Part shown: one piece after another, positions 36,468 to 45,315 of the stretch | How the letters are laid out: every line of letters starts with the position of its first letter | How positions within the stretch are numbered: position 1 is the stretch's first letter | From: CAIVAT01 sp038212325 | Lineage (GTDB): Bacteria > Bacteroidota > Bacteroidia > Bacteroidales > FEN-979 | Assembly: GCA_038212325.1 (NCBI GenBank) | Contig: JBBQUQ010000005.1 | Coordinates: 1-62,991 of the forward strand | DNA: 62,991 bases | Direction of reading: 5' to 3' | The notes under the pieces: generated by a model | What the model was told of the DNA's origin: nothing | Database searches by the model: none | The model's input: the letters and a program-made list of their open reading frames with translations, nothing else | Translations under genes and position numbers: made by a program

Positions 36468-37595
36468 TTATTTTCTTCTGATTTTCTTCTCCGGAATTGC
36501 CGGTCCAAGCAGTTCTTCCAGCTTTTTCATCAGGTCTTCCCCCCGCAGGTTGCGGGCAACGATTACCTGATCCTTGTCGAGAAGCACATTCGCAGGGATG
36601 GAGTTAACGCCATAAAGTTTGCCGGCAGCATTTGCCCAGCCTTTCAGGTCAGATACATGGGTCCAGCTGAGGTTGTCATCCTTCACAGCCTTGAGCCACT
36701 TCTCGCGGTTCTGATCGAACGAACAGCCAAGAATGTTGAACCCCTTTTTACTGTATGCCTGGTATGCCTTCACCACGTTCGGGTTTTCGGCACGGCATGG
36801 CCCGCACCATGATGCCCAGAAATCGACCAGCAGGAATTTTCCTTTCAGGGAAGATAGTTGAACAGACTTCCCTGTGCTGTCGTTCATTTCGAAATCAGGG
36901 GCGGGCTGCCCAACGGATACACTCTTCAGGACATCGACACGTTTCTGCAGCGCCTGCATGTATTGCGAACCTCTCAGGGCCGTATCCATCTCACTTACAA
37001 TCACTTCCAATTCAGGCAGATCAAACTGCCAGCTGTTGCGCATGACCAGGTAGGGGGATACAACAGTTTTGCTATTGGCTTTGATAAAATCCTGGAGCTG
37101 CTTTTTCATTTCAGCATCCAGTGCATTGGACATCGAATCACTGCGCTCCATGACGACCGTGTCGCCGGCCTCCTTGGCCTTTTTCCATCCTTGGTAAACA
37201 ATGTCCATCCTTGCATTGATCGCTTCGCTCATGGTGACATACTGCTGGTAAATATCCTGGCTCGGTGATCCTTTGACAGTTGATTTTTCGAGGCTGTCAG
37301 GAAAAATCTGAACCTCTATGGCTGCATTTTCCACAAAAACCGGAACCATCACATCGTTTCCCTGCATGACGATATGCCATATTTCAGGAAGGTCAACTTT
37401 GCCTGTGAATTTAAATTCACCCTTTTCAAGCCTGGAGGAATCGATGCTGACCCACTTTTCGAGGTCGTATTTCTGCAGAAAAATCATCCCGGTATCAACC
37501 CCGTTCACGGTTCCTTTGATGCTAAACTGATCTTTACTGCTCATGCAGGATGCAAGGATCGAGCCGATGAACAATGCGATTGCGAATTTTTTCAT
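36468..37595 (-). CDS. Lipoprotein thioredoxin (DUF4369 plus TlpA domain, CGPC)
   Basis: 375 residues. The leader MKKFAIALFIGSILASC ends in a lipobox cysteine, so it is probably a lipoprotein facing the periplasm. A DUF4369 domain (FSIKGTVNGVDTGMIFLQKY) precedes a TlpA/ResA-type thioredoxin fold with WASWCGPCRAENP. The conserved VNSIPANVLLDKDQVIVAR holds the cis-proline region. Operon with the following 455-residue paralogue. Substrates are unknown; partners are probably exported cysteine-containing proteins. Confidence 0.88.
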   Translation of the reverse strand: MKKFAIALFIGSILASCMSSKDQFSIKGTVNGVDTGMIFLQKYDLEKWVSIDSSRLEKGEFKFTGKVDLPEIWHIVMQGNDVMVPVFVENAAIEVQIFPDSLEKSTVKGSPSQDIYQQYVTMSEAINARMDIVYQGWKKAKEAGDTVVMERSDSMSNALDAEMKKQLQDFIKANSKTVVSPYLVMRNSWQFDLPELEVIVSEMDTALRGSQYMQALQKRVDVLKSVSVGQPAPDFEMNDSTGKSVQLSSLKGKFLLVDFWASWCGPCRAENPNVVKAYQAYSKKGFNILGCSFDQNREKWLKAVKDDNLSWTHVSDLKGWANAAGKLYGVNSIPANVLLDKDQVIVARNLRGEDLMKKLEELLGPAIPEKKIRRK

Positions 37596-37625
37596 AAAAC
37601 GATCTCGTGTTATAGTTTATTCTGA

Positions 37626-37633
37626 CAAAAGTA
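37626..37633 (-). promoter_or_regulatory. -7 promoter element for the thioredoxin operon
   Basis: TACTTTTG on the minus strand, an exact match 31 bases before the ATG at 37595, and adjacent to the opposite-strand promoter of the GH38 gene. Confidence 0.55.
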
Positions 37634-37637
37634 ACGC

Positions 37638-37669
37638 TTTTTGAGAAACAAAATAAATCTCTAATTTTA
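37638..37669 (+). promoter_or_regulatory. Promoter of the GH38 gene
   Basis: -33 TTTTTG (37638-37643), 18 bases, then -7 TAATTTTA (37662-37669), one base off consensus. The ATG follows 19 bases later. Confidence 0.55.
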
Positions 37670-37687
37670 CATGGAAAATCCATTTAC

Positions 37688-40600
37688 ATGATGCGTATCC
37701 AATCCCTTGCATGGTGCTGCCTTTATTTCCTGCTGTTGAATGTTGCCTATTCCCAAACCGACCCGGCTAAACAGGTTCCCCTGAAATATAACCTTTCAAA
37801 AGACCCGGTGCTTTACACGGTAGGTTATGCGCACCTCGACACCGAATGGCGGTGGGATTATGAAACAACCATCAGCGAATACCTTAAAAACACACTGGAT
37901 GACAATTTCAGGCGTATTGAAAAATACAAACCTTATGTGTTCACCTTTTCCGGGGCCCGCCGCTATAAAATGATGAAGGAGTACTATCCCGAGAGGTATG
38001 AAAAGCTCAAAAAATATGTTTCCCAAGGGCGGTGGTTTGTGGGTGGTTCATCCGTGGATGAATGCGACGTCAATGTTCCTTCGCCGGAGTCGGTGATCAG
38101 GCAGGTGCTCTATGGAAATGCCTATTTCAGGACTGAATTCGGAAAAGAGAGCGTCGATTTTCTGCTCCCCGACTGTTTTGGATTTCAGGCCCATCTCCCC
38201 TCCGTGCTTGCCCATGCAGGATTAAAGGGGTTTTCCACGCAAAAGCTTTCCTGGGGTTCTGCTTCAGGCATTCCCTTCAACCTCGGAAACTGGACCGGGC
38301 CCGATGGCAATGGGATCATCGCTGCATTGAATGCGACCGATTACGGCGGAGAGGTGAAAAAACGGCTGGATACCAGCTCTTACTGGGTTAACCGTGTGAT
38401 GGAAAATGGCCGCAAATATGGTGTCTTTGCCGATTACCGGTATTTTGGGGTGGGAGATGAAGGTGGCGCCCCGCGCGAAGAGGATGTTAAAAACGCCATC
38501 GGCAGCGTGGGCCAGCCTGGCGGCAAGATAGGCGTTTACCTGTGTTCGTCGGATCAGCTGTTCCGCGATTTGAGCGAAGAACAGAAAAAACAGCTTCCGG
38601 TTTACTCCGGTGATCTGCTCCTCACCGAACACTCCTCAGGCTCGCTCACCTCGCAGGCCTATATGAAACGATGGAACCGAAAGAATGAGCAGCTTGCGAT
38701 CGCAACGGAAGCCATTGCCGTAATGGCTGACTGGCTTGGAGGACTCCGGTACCCCCAGCGCTCGCTCAACGAGGCCTGGTGGCTGGTTCTTGGGAGCCAG
38801 ATGCATGACATCCTTCCGGGAACATCCATTCCGAAGGCGTACGAGTATGCCTGGAATGACGAAATACTGGCCCTGAATAAATTTTCCGCCGGTCTTGAAA
38901 GTTCGGCCGGAGCCGTGATCCGGGCGATGGACACCCGGGGGAAAGGGATGTCCCTGGTTGTTTATAATCCTCTGGCGATCAGCCGAAAAGATGTAACAGA
39001 AGCGGAAATTTTTTATCCCGATGGCGCCCCGAAGGCTGTCAGGGTTTTCGATGCCACCGATACAGAGTTACCGGTACAGGTGCTATCTGTTTCGAAAGAA
39101 AGCATCCGGATCCTTTTTCTTTGCACCATTCCCGCCATGGGACTGGTGTGCTACGACATCCAGCCTGCGAATGAAACAGCAGCCGGTAAATCAACACTAT
39201 CGGCATCAGCCGGCATTCTCGACAATGAGTACCTGAAGGTGACCTTTAACGCCGCGGGCGACATCTCAAGCATCATCGATAAAAAACTGGGCAAGGAATT
39301 GCTGTCCGCCCCGTCGAGGCTGGAATTTCAGAAAGAGCATCCCGAATACTGGCCTGCATGGAACATGGACTGGAACGACCGTAAAAAGCCGCCCGTTGGA
39401 TTCGTCAAAGGACCTGCTAAAATTACCGTTGTGGAAAAGGGACCGGTGCGTGCAACGGTGAAGATCGAACGTACTGCCCTGAATTCAGCGTTTACGCAGT
39501 ATGTGCAGCTCTGCTCAGGCAAGGAGAACCTGGTCGTGCGCAACACCATCGGCTGGCAGTCTCAGGGAGTAAGCCTCAAGGCTTCGTTTCCGCTTACCGC
39601 CGCAAACAGCGTGGCAACCTACAACCTTGGCCTGGGAACCGAGGAACGGTCGAACAACAATGAAAAAAAGTATGAAGTTCCATCGCGCGAATGGATCGAC
39701 CTCACCGACAAATCGGGAAATTTTGGCGTGACTATTTTCGAAGATAGCAAATTCGGGTCCGACAAACCAAATGACAAGACGCTGCGGTTAACATTGCTCT
39801 ATACCCCGACTACCAATTTTTACCATGACCAGGCAACGCAGGACTGGGGAATCCATGAGATCACCTACGGCATATACAGCCACAAAGGTGACTGGCGTAC
39901 CGGCCTCTCTGAATGGCAGGGACGAAGCCTGAACCAACCGCTGCGTGCCTTCCAGGTATCCCAGCATCCCGGCTTCCTGGGAAAGAGTTTCTCATTTGCC
40001 CAGGTCTCTGTACCGCAGGTGGATATCCGCACCATAAAAAAAGCCGAAAACGGTAAAGATGTGGTTATCCGGCTGCAGGAACTCATGGGGAAGGACCTCC
40101 CGAATGTGGAGGTTACCATGGCATCAAAAATTGTAAAGGCCTGGGAAATAGACGGACAGGAGCGACTGGTTGGCGAGGCTGCAATCAAAAACGGGAAGCT
40201 GGTGACCGACATGAAGAAATATGCGATCAGGAGTTTTGCACTGCAATTGGGGCCGCCGGTTGAAACGCTGGCCGAACCAGTCTCCTTCGAACTTCCCCTT
40301 GCCTACGACCAGGATGTGGTTGCAACTGCCAGGAACAAGAAAAACGGGCGCTTCGACGACAAAGGAGTCACCATCCCGGCCGAACTTTTCCCGGAAACCC
40401 TTACCGTTGATGGTGTTCAGTTCAGTTTCGGCCCGAAAACTGACGGAAAAAACAATGTACTTTCTTGCAGGGGGCAAAAGCTGAGCCTCCCGAAAACAGG
40501 GAACTTCAGCCACGTATACATTCTTGCAGCAGCCCTTACTGATACTTCCGGCATATTTAAAGCAGGCAGTTTAAAATACACCCTGAGGGTTCAGGCATAT

Positions 40601-41557
40601 CATGGCAATATCGGGCAATTCGACAACCGCACCTGGGATAAATCAAGCCGGATCACCGGATTGCAGAAAGGCTTCATCAGGCGGGATGAGGTGGCATGGT
40701 ACGCCACCCACCTGTATCGCGACACCCTCACCCTGCCCTATCAATATGCCTATGTTTTCAAGTACAGGCTCGACGCCAGCCCAACCAGCGGAACCTTGCA
40801 GCTTCCTGACAACGAAAGCATTAAAATTTTCGCCATCTCGCTGTCCGACAATCCTTTTGATGAAGTACGTCCCGCACACCCCCTCTATGACGACTTCACG
40901 AACCGACAGGCAATGGAACTGAACCTTGCAAAAAGTTATGTGGATGAAAACATGGTCCCCGCCGCAAAGGTCAACGCTTACAGCAACCACAACGTTGCAA
41001 AACTGCCGGCGCGGCTTACCATGAAGGATTATGCCGATATCCACCAGCCCAATGGGGTTACATCAAGTTACTATTTCAGCAATGCCGACACCAACCTTAC
41101 GGGATCCAAAAACCCGTCAGGGGCCATCATCAGCGGAATGGGCGTTACGGCCATCAACGATGGCATGTACGACCTGCTGCCGGGCGACTCCCTCCTCGAC
41201 AAATGGTCAGACAGTGGTGAAGGCCGAATCCTGATGGACCTGCAGGCAGAAATTGAGCTCGACAGCATTCATGTATTCACAGCCCAAACAACATTCCGCG
41301 GAGCACAGTCCTTTTCACTTTGGGGCGCTACCGGCGAAAAAACACCCGAAGTTACAGGCAACCCAGGTGCATCCGGCTGGAGTTTTATTGCGCTTGCGCC
41401 ACCTGAGGACATATGGGGCAACAGCAAGGCATTGTTTACGATCGTCGCCCTGCCCGAAAAATCAAAACAGTACCGGTACCTGCTTTGGGTGAGTGAAAAC
41501 ACCCCGCACGGACCTTTTTATTTCAGGGAGGTGGATGTGTTTGAAAAACAGAAATAG
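37688..41557 (+). CDS. Secreted glycoside hydrolase family 38 (alpha-mannosidase-like)
   Basis: 1289 residues with a signal peptide (IQSLAWCCLYFLLLNVAYS). The GH38 catalytic domain is clear: YAHLDTEWRWDYE (zinc ligands H49 and D51), FSGARRYKMM, GRWFVGGSSVDECD, and the nucleophile D162 in LLPDCFGFQAHLPS. SGSLTSQAYMKRWNRKNEQL and the mid and C-terminal beta domains follow. The last 100 residues (AQTTFRGAQSFSLWGATGEK to FREVDVFEKQK) look like a discoidin-type carbohydrate-binding domain, making it longer than most GH38 enzymes. It would trim alpha-mannosides outside the cytoplasm; no sus genes adjoin. Confidence 0.9.
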   Translation: MMRIQSLAWCCLYFLLLNVAYSQTDPAKQVPLKYNLSKDPVLYTVGYAHLDTEWRWDYETTISEYLKNTLDDNFRRIEKYKPYVFTFSGARRYKMMKEYYPERYEKLKKYVSQGRWFVGGSSVDECDVNVPSPESVIRQVLYGNAYFRTEFGKESVDFLLPDCFGFQAHLPSVLAHAGLKGFSTQKLSWGSASGIPFNLGNWTGPDGNGIIAALNATDYGGEVKKRLDTSSYWVNRVMENGRKYGVFADYRYFGVGDEGGAPREEDVKNAIGSVGQPGGKIGVYLCSSDQLFRDLSEEQKKQLPVYSGDLLLTEHSSGSLTSQAYMKRWNRKNEQLAIATEAIAVMADWLGGLRYPQRSLNEAWWLVLGSQMHDILPGTSIPKAYEYAWNDEILALNKFSAGLESSAGAVIRAMDTRGKGMSLVVYNPLAISRKDVTEAEIFYPDGAPKAVRVFDATDTELPVQVLSVSKESIRILFLCTIPAMGLVCYDIQPANETAAGKSTLSASAGILDNEYLKVTFNAAGDISSIIDKKLGKELLSAPSRLEFQKEHPEYWPAWNMDWNDRKKPPVGFVKGPAKITVVEKGPVRATVKIERTALNSAFTQYVQLCSGKENLVVRNTIGWQSQGVSLKASFPLTAANSVATYNLGLGTEERSNNNEKKYEVPSREWIDLTDKSGNFGVTIFEDSKFGSDKPNDKTLRLTLLYTPTTNFYHDQATQDWGIHEITYGIYSHKGDWRTGLSEWQGRSLNQPLRAFQVSQHPGFLGKSFSFAQVSVPQVDIRTIKKAENGKDVVIRLQELMGKDLPNVEVTMASKIVKAWEIDGQERLVGEAAIKNGKLVTDMKKYAIRSFALQLGPPVETLAEPVSFELPLAYDQDVVATARNKKNGRFDDKGVTIPAELFPETLTVDGVQFSFGPKTDGKNNVLSCRGQKLSLPKTGNFSHVYILAAALTDTSGIFKAGSLKYTLRVQAYHGNIGQFDNRTWDKSSRITGLQKGFIRRDEVAWYATHLYRDTLTLPYQYAYVFKYRLDASPTSGTLQLPDNESIKIFAISLSDNPFDEVRPAHPLYDDFTNRQAMELNLAKSYVDENMVPAAKVNAYSNHNVAKLPARLTMKDYADIHQPNGVTSSYYFSNADTNLTGSKNPSGAIISGMGVTAINDGMYDLLPGDSLLDKWSDSGEGRILMDLQAEIELDSIHVFTAQTTFRGAQSFSLWGATGEKTPEVTGNPGASGWSFIALAPPEDIWGNSKALFTIVALPEKSKQYRYLLWVSENTPHGPFYFREVDVFEKQK

Positions 41558-41578
41558 CATCAGCAAGCCTGTTGATGC
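41557..41578 (+). terminator. Strong hairpin at the end of the GH38 gene
   Basis: A 9-pair stem (GCATCAGCA / TGTTGATGC, one G-T wobble) with loop AGCC begins on the last base of the stop codon. No T-run follows, so it may be a transcript end stabiliser rather than a classical intrinsic terminator. Confidence 0.45.
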
Positions 41579-41718
41579 ATATCTGCGCTGAGTTCATCGG
41601 CAAACAGCCAGGCTTTTTCAACCCGGGCAAGCAGAGCAAAATTGTCTCGGAGCCGAGTGCCCGGAAGCGGCAGCCTGGTATTAAAGGAAACTTCGCAAGG
41701 AAAAAATATTTCATTTAA
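41558..41718 (-). pseudogene. Unrecognised possible 3' gene fragment
   Basis: In the 41558-41891 gap one minus-strand frame reads FNTRLPLPGTRLRDNFALLA then RVEKAWLFADELSAD to a TGA near 41569. It has protein-like composition but no start codon and no family I can name. It may be debris of a lost gene or chance. The rest of the gap holds the recX promoter and leader. Confidence 0.2.
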
Positions 41719-41743
41719 ATATTTTTTTATCTGATTTTAGCAT

Positions 41744-41751
41744 TACCTTTA
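41744..41751 (+). promoter_or_regulatory. -7-like element upstream of recX-prfB
   Basis: TACCTTTA, one base off TAnnTTTG. It would give a leader of about 135 bases before recX containing a TTGCA...TGCAA inverted repeat (near 41780-41800). Confidence 0.35.
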
Positions 41752-41891
41752 CATAAATTAATTACTGAAGACAAACCGGCTTGCAACTGCCCGGAGTGCA
41801 AACTTATGAAATATGCCGAACATGATTTTTCCTCGTCCGGAACGACAGATCCGGCGGGTTTTTCGTGCACGTATTACAGTGAATAATAACC

Positions 41892-42389
41892 ATGTCATAC
41901 GATACCAAATCAGGAACAGTTGATTCCGCAACAGATGAAATGGAGTTAATCCTTGCCAGGATTCATCATTATTGTGCATACCAGGAGCGTTGCAACTATG
42001 AGGTCGACCAGAAGTTGATGCAGTGGAAAATCACTCCAGGTAAGATAAAGAAGATCAAACTGCATCTGAGGAGCGAAGGGTTTATTGACGAGGAACGTTA
42101 TGCCCGCATTTTTGTACGCAGCAAATTTCACATCAACAAATGGGGCAGGGTTAAAATCCGGTATGAACTCAGAAACCGCTTCATTCCTGAGAATATTGTA
42201 ACCAAGGCACTGGAAGAAATCGGAGAGGACGATTACCTCAAAACCATACAGGACTTAATTCTCAGAAAAAAGACAGAAAAAAATTCCGGAAAAAATTTGA
42301 ACATCCGCGAAAAAATCATCACTTTTGTCACTGGCAAAGGATTTGAATTTGACCTGATCTTAAAATCATTAACGGAACTTAAAATCTGA
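41892..42389 (+). CDS. recX: Regulatory protein RecX
   Basis: 165 residues of the three-helix-repeat RecX family, which binds RecA filaments and limits recombination. Marks are LARIHHYCAYQERCNYEVDQ, LRSEGFIDEERYARIFVRSK, and WGRVKIRYELRNRFI. Repeats 2 and 3 continue to KGFEFDLILKSLTELKI. recA is not in the window. prfB begins 1 base after the recX stop, so the two are likely cotranscribed. Confidence 0.9.
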   Translation: MSYDTKSGTVDSATDEMELILARIHHYCAYQERCNYEVDQKLMQWKITPGKIKKIKLHLRSEGFIDEERYARIFVRSKFHINKWGRVKIRYELRNRFIPENIVTKALEEIGEDDYLKTIQDLILRKKTEKNSGKNLNIREKIITFVTGKGFEFDLILKSLTELKI

Positions 42390-42390
42390 T

Positions 42391-43483
42391 ATGGTATCAC
42401 AAGACCAACTGAAAGACCTTCAGACAAGACTTGATGTCTTGAGGAGGTATCTTTGACATCGACAAAAAACTCTCTCTGATAGCCGAAGAGGAACATCTGT
42501 CGCAGGCTCCCGATTTTTGGAACAATCCCAAAACGGCCGAACAAGCTTTACGGGCCATCCGTGATAAAAAACTCTGGACTGATGCATATCTTGAGGCTCT
42601 ATCAAGCCGTGACGACCTGGTGATTATGTGGGATTTTTTCATCCAGGGAGAAGGTACGGAAGGGGATCTGGAAAGTCATTACAGGGATACAATTCGTTTG
42701 GTCGAGGATCTGGAATTCCGGAACATGCTGAGTGGGGAGGAGGATAAACTAGGCGCCATCGTGCAGATCAATTCAGGTGCAGGAGGCACCGAATCGCAGG
42801 ACTGGGCCGAAATGCTCATGCGCATGTACATCCGTTATGCCGAGCGGAGCAAATTTAAAATTGCCGAAGTAGACTACCAGGAGGGCGATGTGGCCGGAAT
42901 TAAATCGGTGACCCTTGAATTTGACGGAGATTATGCCTATGGCTACCTGAAGGGCGAGAATGGCGTACACCGTTTGGTGAGGCTTTCACCCTTCGATTCC
43001 AACCACAAGCGGCATACATCGTTCGCATCGGTTTACGCCTACCCGATCATCAACGATGACATCATCATTGAAATAAACCCATCCGACATCAGCTGGGATA
43101 CCTTCCGGAGCAGCGGACCCGGCGGACAAAATGTGAACAAGGTCGAAACCGCGGTGAGGCTCAAACACGAGCCCTCGGGTATTGTCATTGAATGCCAGGA
43201 GACCCGTTCGCAAGGCCAGAACCGCGAAAAAGCACTGAAGCTACTGAAATCACAGCTGTACGAAATTGAACTGCGCAAGCAGCGTGAAAAGATCAATGTG
43301 ATTGAAAGCGGCAAGAAAAAAATCGAATGGGGCAGCCAGATCCGCAGCTATGTGCTGCATCCTTATAAAATGGTGAAAGACCTTCGAACCAGCTATGAAA
43401 CATCAGATACCCAGGCGGTGCTCGACGGTGACCTTACCGACTTTATCAAAGCCTACCTGATGGAGTACGGCAACTCCGGTTAA
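42391..43483 (+). CDS. prfB: Peptide chain release factor 2, programmed +1 frameshift
   Basis: Frame 0 runs from ATG 42391 for 21 codons to CTT (42451-42453) and meets TGA at 42454-42456. The AGGAGG at 42442-42447 acts as internal Shine-Dalgarno, and TGA is followed by C. After a +1 slip on CTT the frame continues GAC ATC GAC (from 42455) to the TAA/TAG end at 43483, giving 363 residues, the normal RF2 length. RF2 releases at UGA and UAA: the SPF recognition tripeptide (VRLSPFDSNHKRH) and the GGQ motif (SGPGGQNVNKVETAV) are both present. Low RF2 slows reading of its own UGA and favours the slip, so the gene is autoregulated (established for E. coli). Confidence 0.95.
42442..42457 (+). promoter_or_regulatory. 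prfB programmed frameshift site
   Basis: AGGAGGTATCTTTGAC: SD-like AGGAGG, a 3-base spacer, slippery CTT, TGA stop and the poor-termination-context C, nearly identical to the E. coli prfB site. SD sequences are otherwise rare in this window, which makes the AGGAGG conspicuous. Confidence 0.93.
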
Positions 43484-43500
43484 CCATCAAGATCGTGTAA

Positions 43501-43520
43501 AGACGTGCCGCAGTGCGTCT
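43501..43520. repeat. Short palindromic hairpin between prfB and the arsC-like gene
   Basis: AGACGTGC-CGCA-GTGCGTCT, an 8-pair stem with two G-T wobbles and a 4-base loop. It looks like a dispersed palindromic intergenic element of the 'GAGACGTGC...GCACGTCTC' kind. No T-run follows. Confidence 0.5.
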
Positions 43521-43536
43521 CATAACCATACCCTCT

Positions 43537-43881
43537 ATGCTCAAAATCTATCACAACCCATCCTGCAAAAAATCCCGCGCAGGCCTGCAGTACCTGAAAG
43601 AATCGGGGAAACCCTTCACAGTCGTGGAGTACATGAAACAGCCCCCGACCGGACAGGAATTAGAAAAACTGCTGGTGAAATTAAACCTGAAGCCTGCGAA
43701 TATCCTGCGCACCCAGGAAGATTACTACAAGCAACATATAAAGGGTAAAAAATTTGAAGATCATGAACTGGTTAAGATCATGCTTCAAAACCCGAAGCTC
43801 CTCCAGCGCCCTATTGTTGAAGGAGCTTACAAAGCGGTGGTAGGCGACCCGGTTGAAAACATCGCCCCACTCCTGACGTAA
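43537..43881 (+). CDS. ArsC/Spx-family thioredoxin-fold protein (arsenate reductase-like)
   Basis: 114 residues from ATG 43537; the upstream GTG frame lies in the intergenic hairpin. The N-terminal IYHNPSCKKSRAGLQYL has the family CxxS active site, and LNLKPANILRTQEDYYK and PKLLQRPIVEGAYKAVVGDP are ArsC-like. Glutaredoxin-linked arsenate reduction is possible, but there are no ars transporter or regulator genes nearby, and many such proteins are annotated only by similarity. Confidence 0.85.
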   Translation: MLKIYHNPSCKKSRAGLQYLKESGKPFTVVEYMKQPPTGQELEKLLVKLNLKPANILRTQEDYYKQHIKGKKFEDHELVKIMLQNPKLLQRPIVEGAYKAVVGDPVENIAPLLT

Positions 43882-43911
43882 TTCCAGCAACCAACCCTTA
43901 AAAATCCCGCC

Positions 43912-45309
43912 ATGAAAACACGCATCGAAAAAGACACCATGGGCCCCATAGAGGTCGCCGTGGATAAATATTGGGGCGCCCAGACACAGAGGTCGCTGAC
44001 CAATTTCAAAATCGGCGAACCCGGTTCCATGCCAAAAGAGATGATCCATGGCATGGCGCTCCTGAAAAAAGCCGCCGCAATGGTCAATGCCGATCTTGGC
44101 GTGCTTTCGGCAGAAAAAAAAGATTTGATTGTGCTCGCTTGCGATGAAATCCTGGATGGAAAGCTGAATGACCATTTCCCCCTTGTCATTTGGCAAACCG
44201 GTTCGGGCACTCAAACCAACATGAACCTCAACGAGGTGATCGCCAACAGGGCGCATGTGCTCCACGGAGGTGAACTTGGCGGCGAAGGCAAAACCATGGT
44301 CCATCCCAACGATGATGTGAACAAGTCGCAGTCTTCCAACGACACTTTCCCGGCAGCCATGAGCATAGCGGCTTATCAAATGGTAACCGCCACCACCATC
44401 CCCGGGGTTGAACTCCTGAAAGCAACCCTTGCAAAGAAATCGGATGAGTTTAAAGAGATCGTGAAAACCGGCCGCACCCACCTGATGGATGCAACGCCAC
44501 TCACGCTCGGACAGGAGTTTTCAGGATATGTTTCGCAGTTGGAGCACGGGCTGAAAGCTTTGAAAAATACCCTTCCTCATTTATCGGAACTTGCACTCGG
44601 CGGAACTGCGGTCGGCACCGGGCTGAATGCACCCAAGGGTTATGATGTGCTGGTGGCCAAAAAGATCGCAGAACTAACCGGTTTACCGTTTATTACGGCA
44701 TACAATAAATTTGAATCATTGTCGGCACACGATGCAATGGTCGAAACATCAGGGGCGCTTAAAACACTTGCGGTCAGCCTGATGCATATCGCATCCAACA
44801 TCAGGCTGCTGGCTTCAGGCCCGCGTTGCGGCATTGGCGAACTGATGCTCCCCGAAAATGAACCCGGATCAAGCATCATGCCCGGCAAAGTGAATCCAAC
44901 CCAGCCCGAGGCCATGACCATGGTATGCGCCCAGGTGCTCGGAAACGATGTGGCCATCAACATCGGCGGCATCAGCGGCCATTTTCAGCTTAATGTGTTC
45001 AAGCCGCTGATGATCTCCAACCTGCTGATGTCGGCAAGGTTGCTTGGCGATGCCTGTGTGTCGTTCAACGACAACTGCGCCATCGGGATCGAACCGAACA
45101 TGGCAGCCATCAATAAGAATCTCGAAAACTCGTTGATGCTCGTAACTGCGCTCAACCCGCATATTGGCTATGACAATGCTGCCAAAATTGCCAAAAAAGC
45201 GCATAAAGAGCACAAAACCTTGCGGGAAGCCACGCTTGAACTTGGATTGCTAAGCGATGAAGAATTTACGAAAATCGTTGATCCGACTAAGATGACCGGG
45301 CCGAAATAA
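43912..45309 (+). CDS. fumC: Class II fumarate hydratase
   Basis: 465 residues; iron-independent fumarase converting fumarate and malate in the TCA cycle. Family landmarks are WGAQTQRSLTNFKIG, the substrate-binding SGTQTNMNLNEVIANRA, QSSNDTFPAAM, GRTHLMDATPLTLGQEFSGY and the catalytic signature GSSIMPGKVNPTQPEAM. Being Fe-S-free it does not depend on the suf genes. The next gene starts 6 bases after its stop. Confidence 0.96.
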   Translation: MKTRIEKDTMGPIEVAVDKYWGAQTQRSLTNFKIGEPGSMPKEMIHGMALLKKAAAMVNADLGVLSAEKKDLIVLACDEILDGKLNDHFPLVIWQTGSGTQTNMNLNEVIANRAHVLHGGELGGEGKTMVHPNDDVNKSQSSNDTFPAAMSIAAYQMVTATTIPGVELLKATLAKKSDEFKEIVKTGRTHLMDATPLTLGQEFSGYVSQLEHGLKALKNTLPHLSELALGGTAVGTGLNAPKGYDVLVAKKIAELTGLPFITAYNKFESLSAHDAMVETSGALKTLAVSLMHIASNIRLLASGPRCGIGELMLPENEPGSSIMPGKVNPTQPEAMTMVCAQVLGNDVAINIGGISGHFQLNVFKPLMISNLLMSARLLGDACVSFNDNCAIGIEPNMAAINKNLENSLMLVTALNPHIGYDNAAKIAKKAHKEHKTLREATLELGLLSDEEFTKIVDPTKMTGPK

Positions 45310-45315
45310 TCTGAA

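Noticed and set aside
43537..43881. An arsenic resistance operon
   Set aside because: Only an ArsC-like gene is present; no arsB/acr3, arsR or arsM nearby.
43681..44481. Minus-strand 266-codon frame across the arsC-like gene and fumC
   Set aside because: Spans two convincing genes on the other strand and has no family features.
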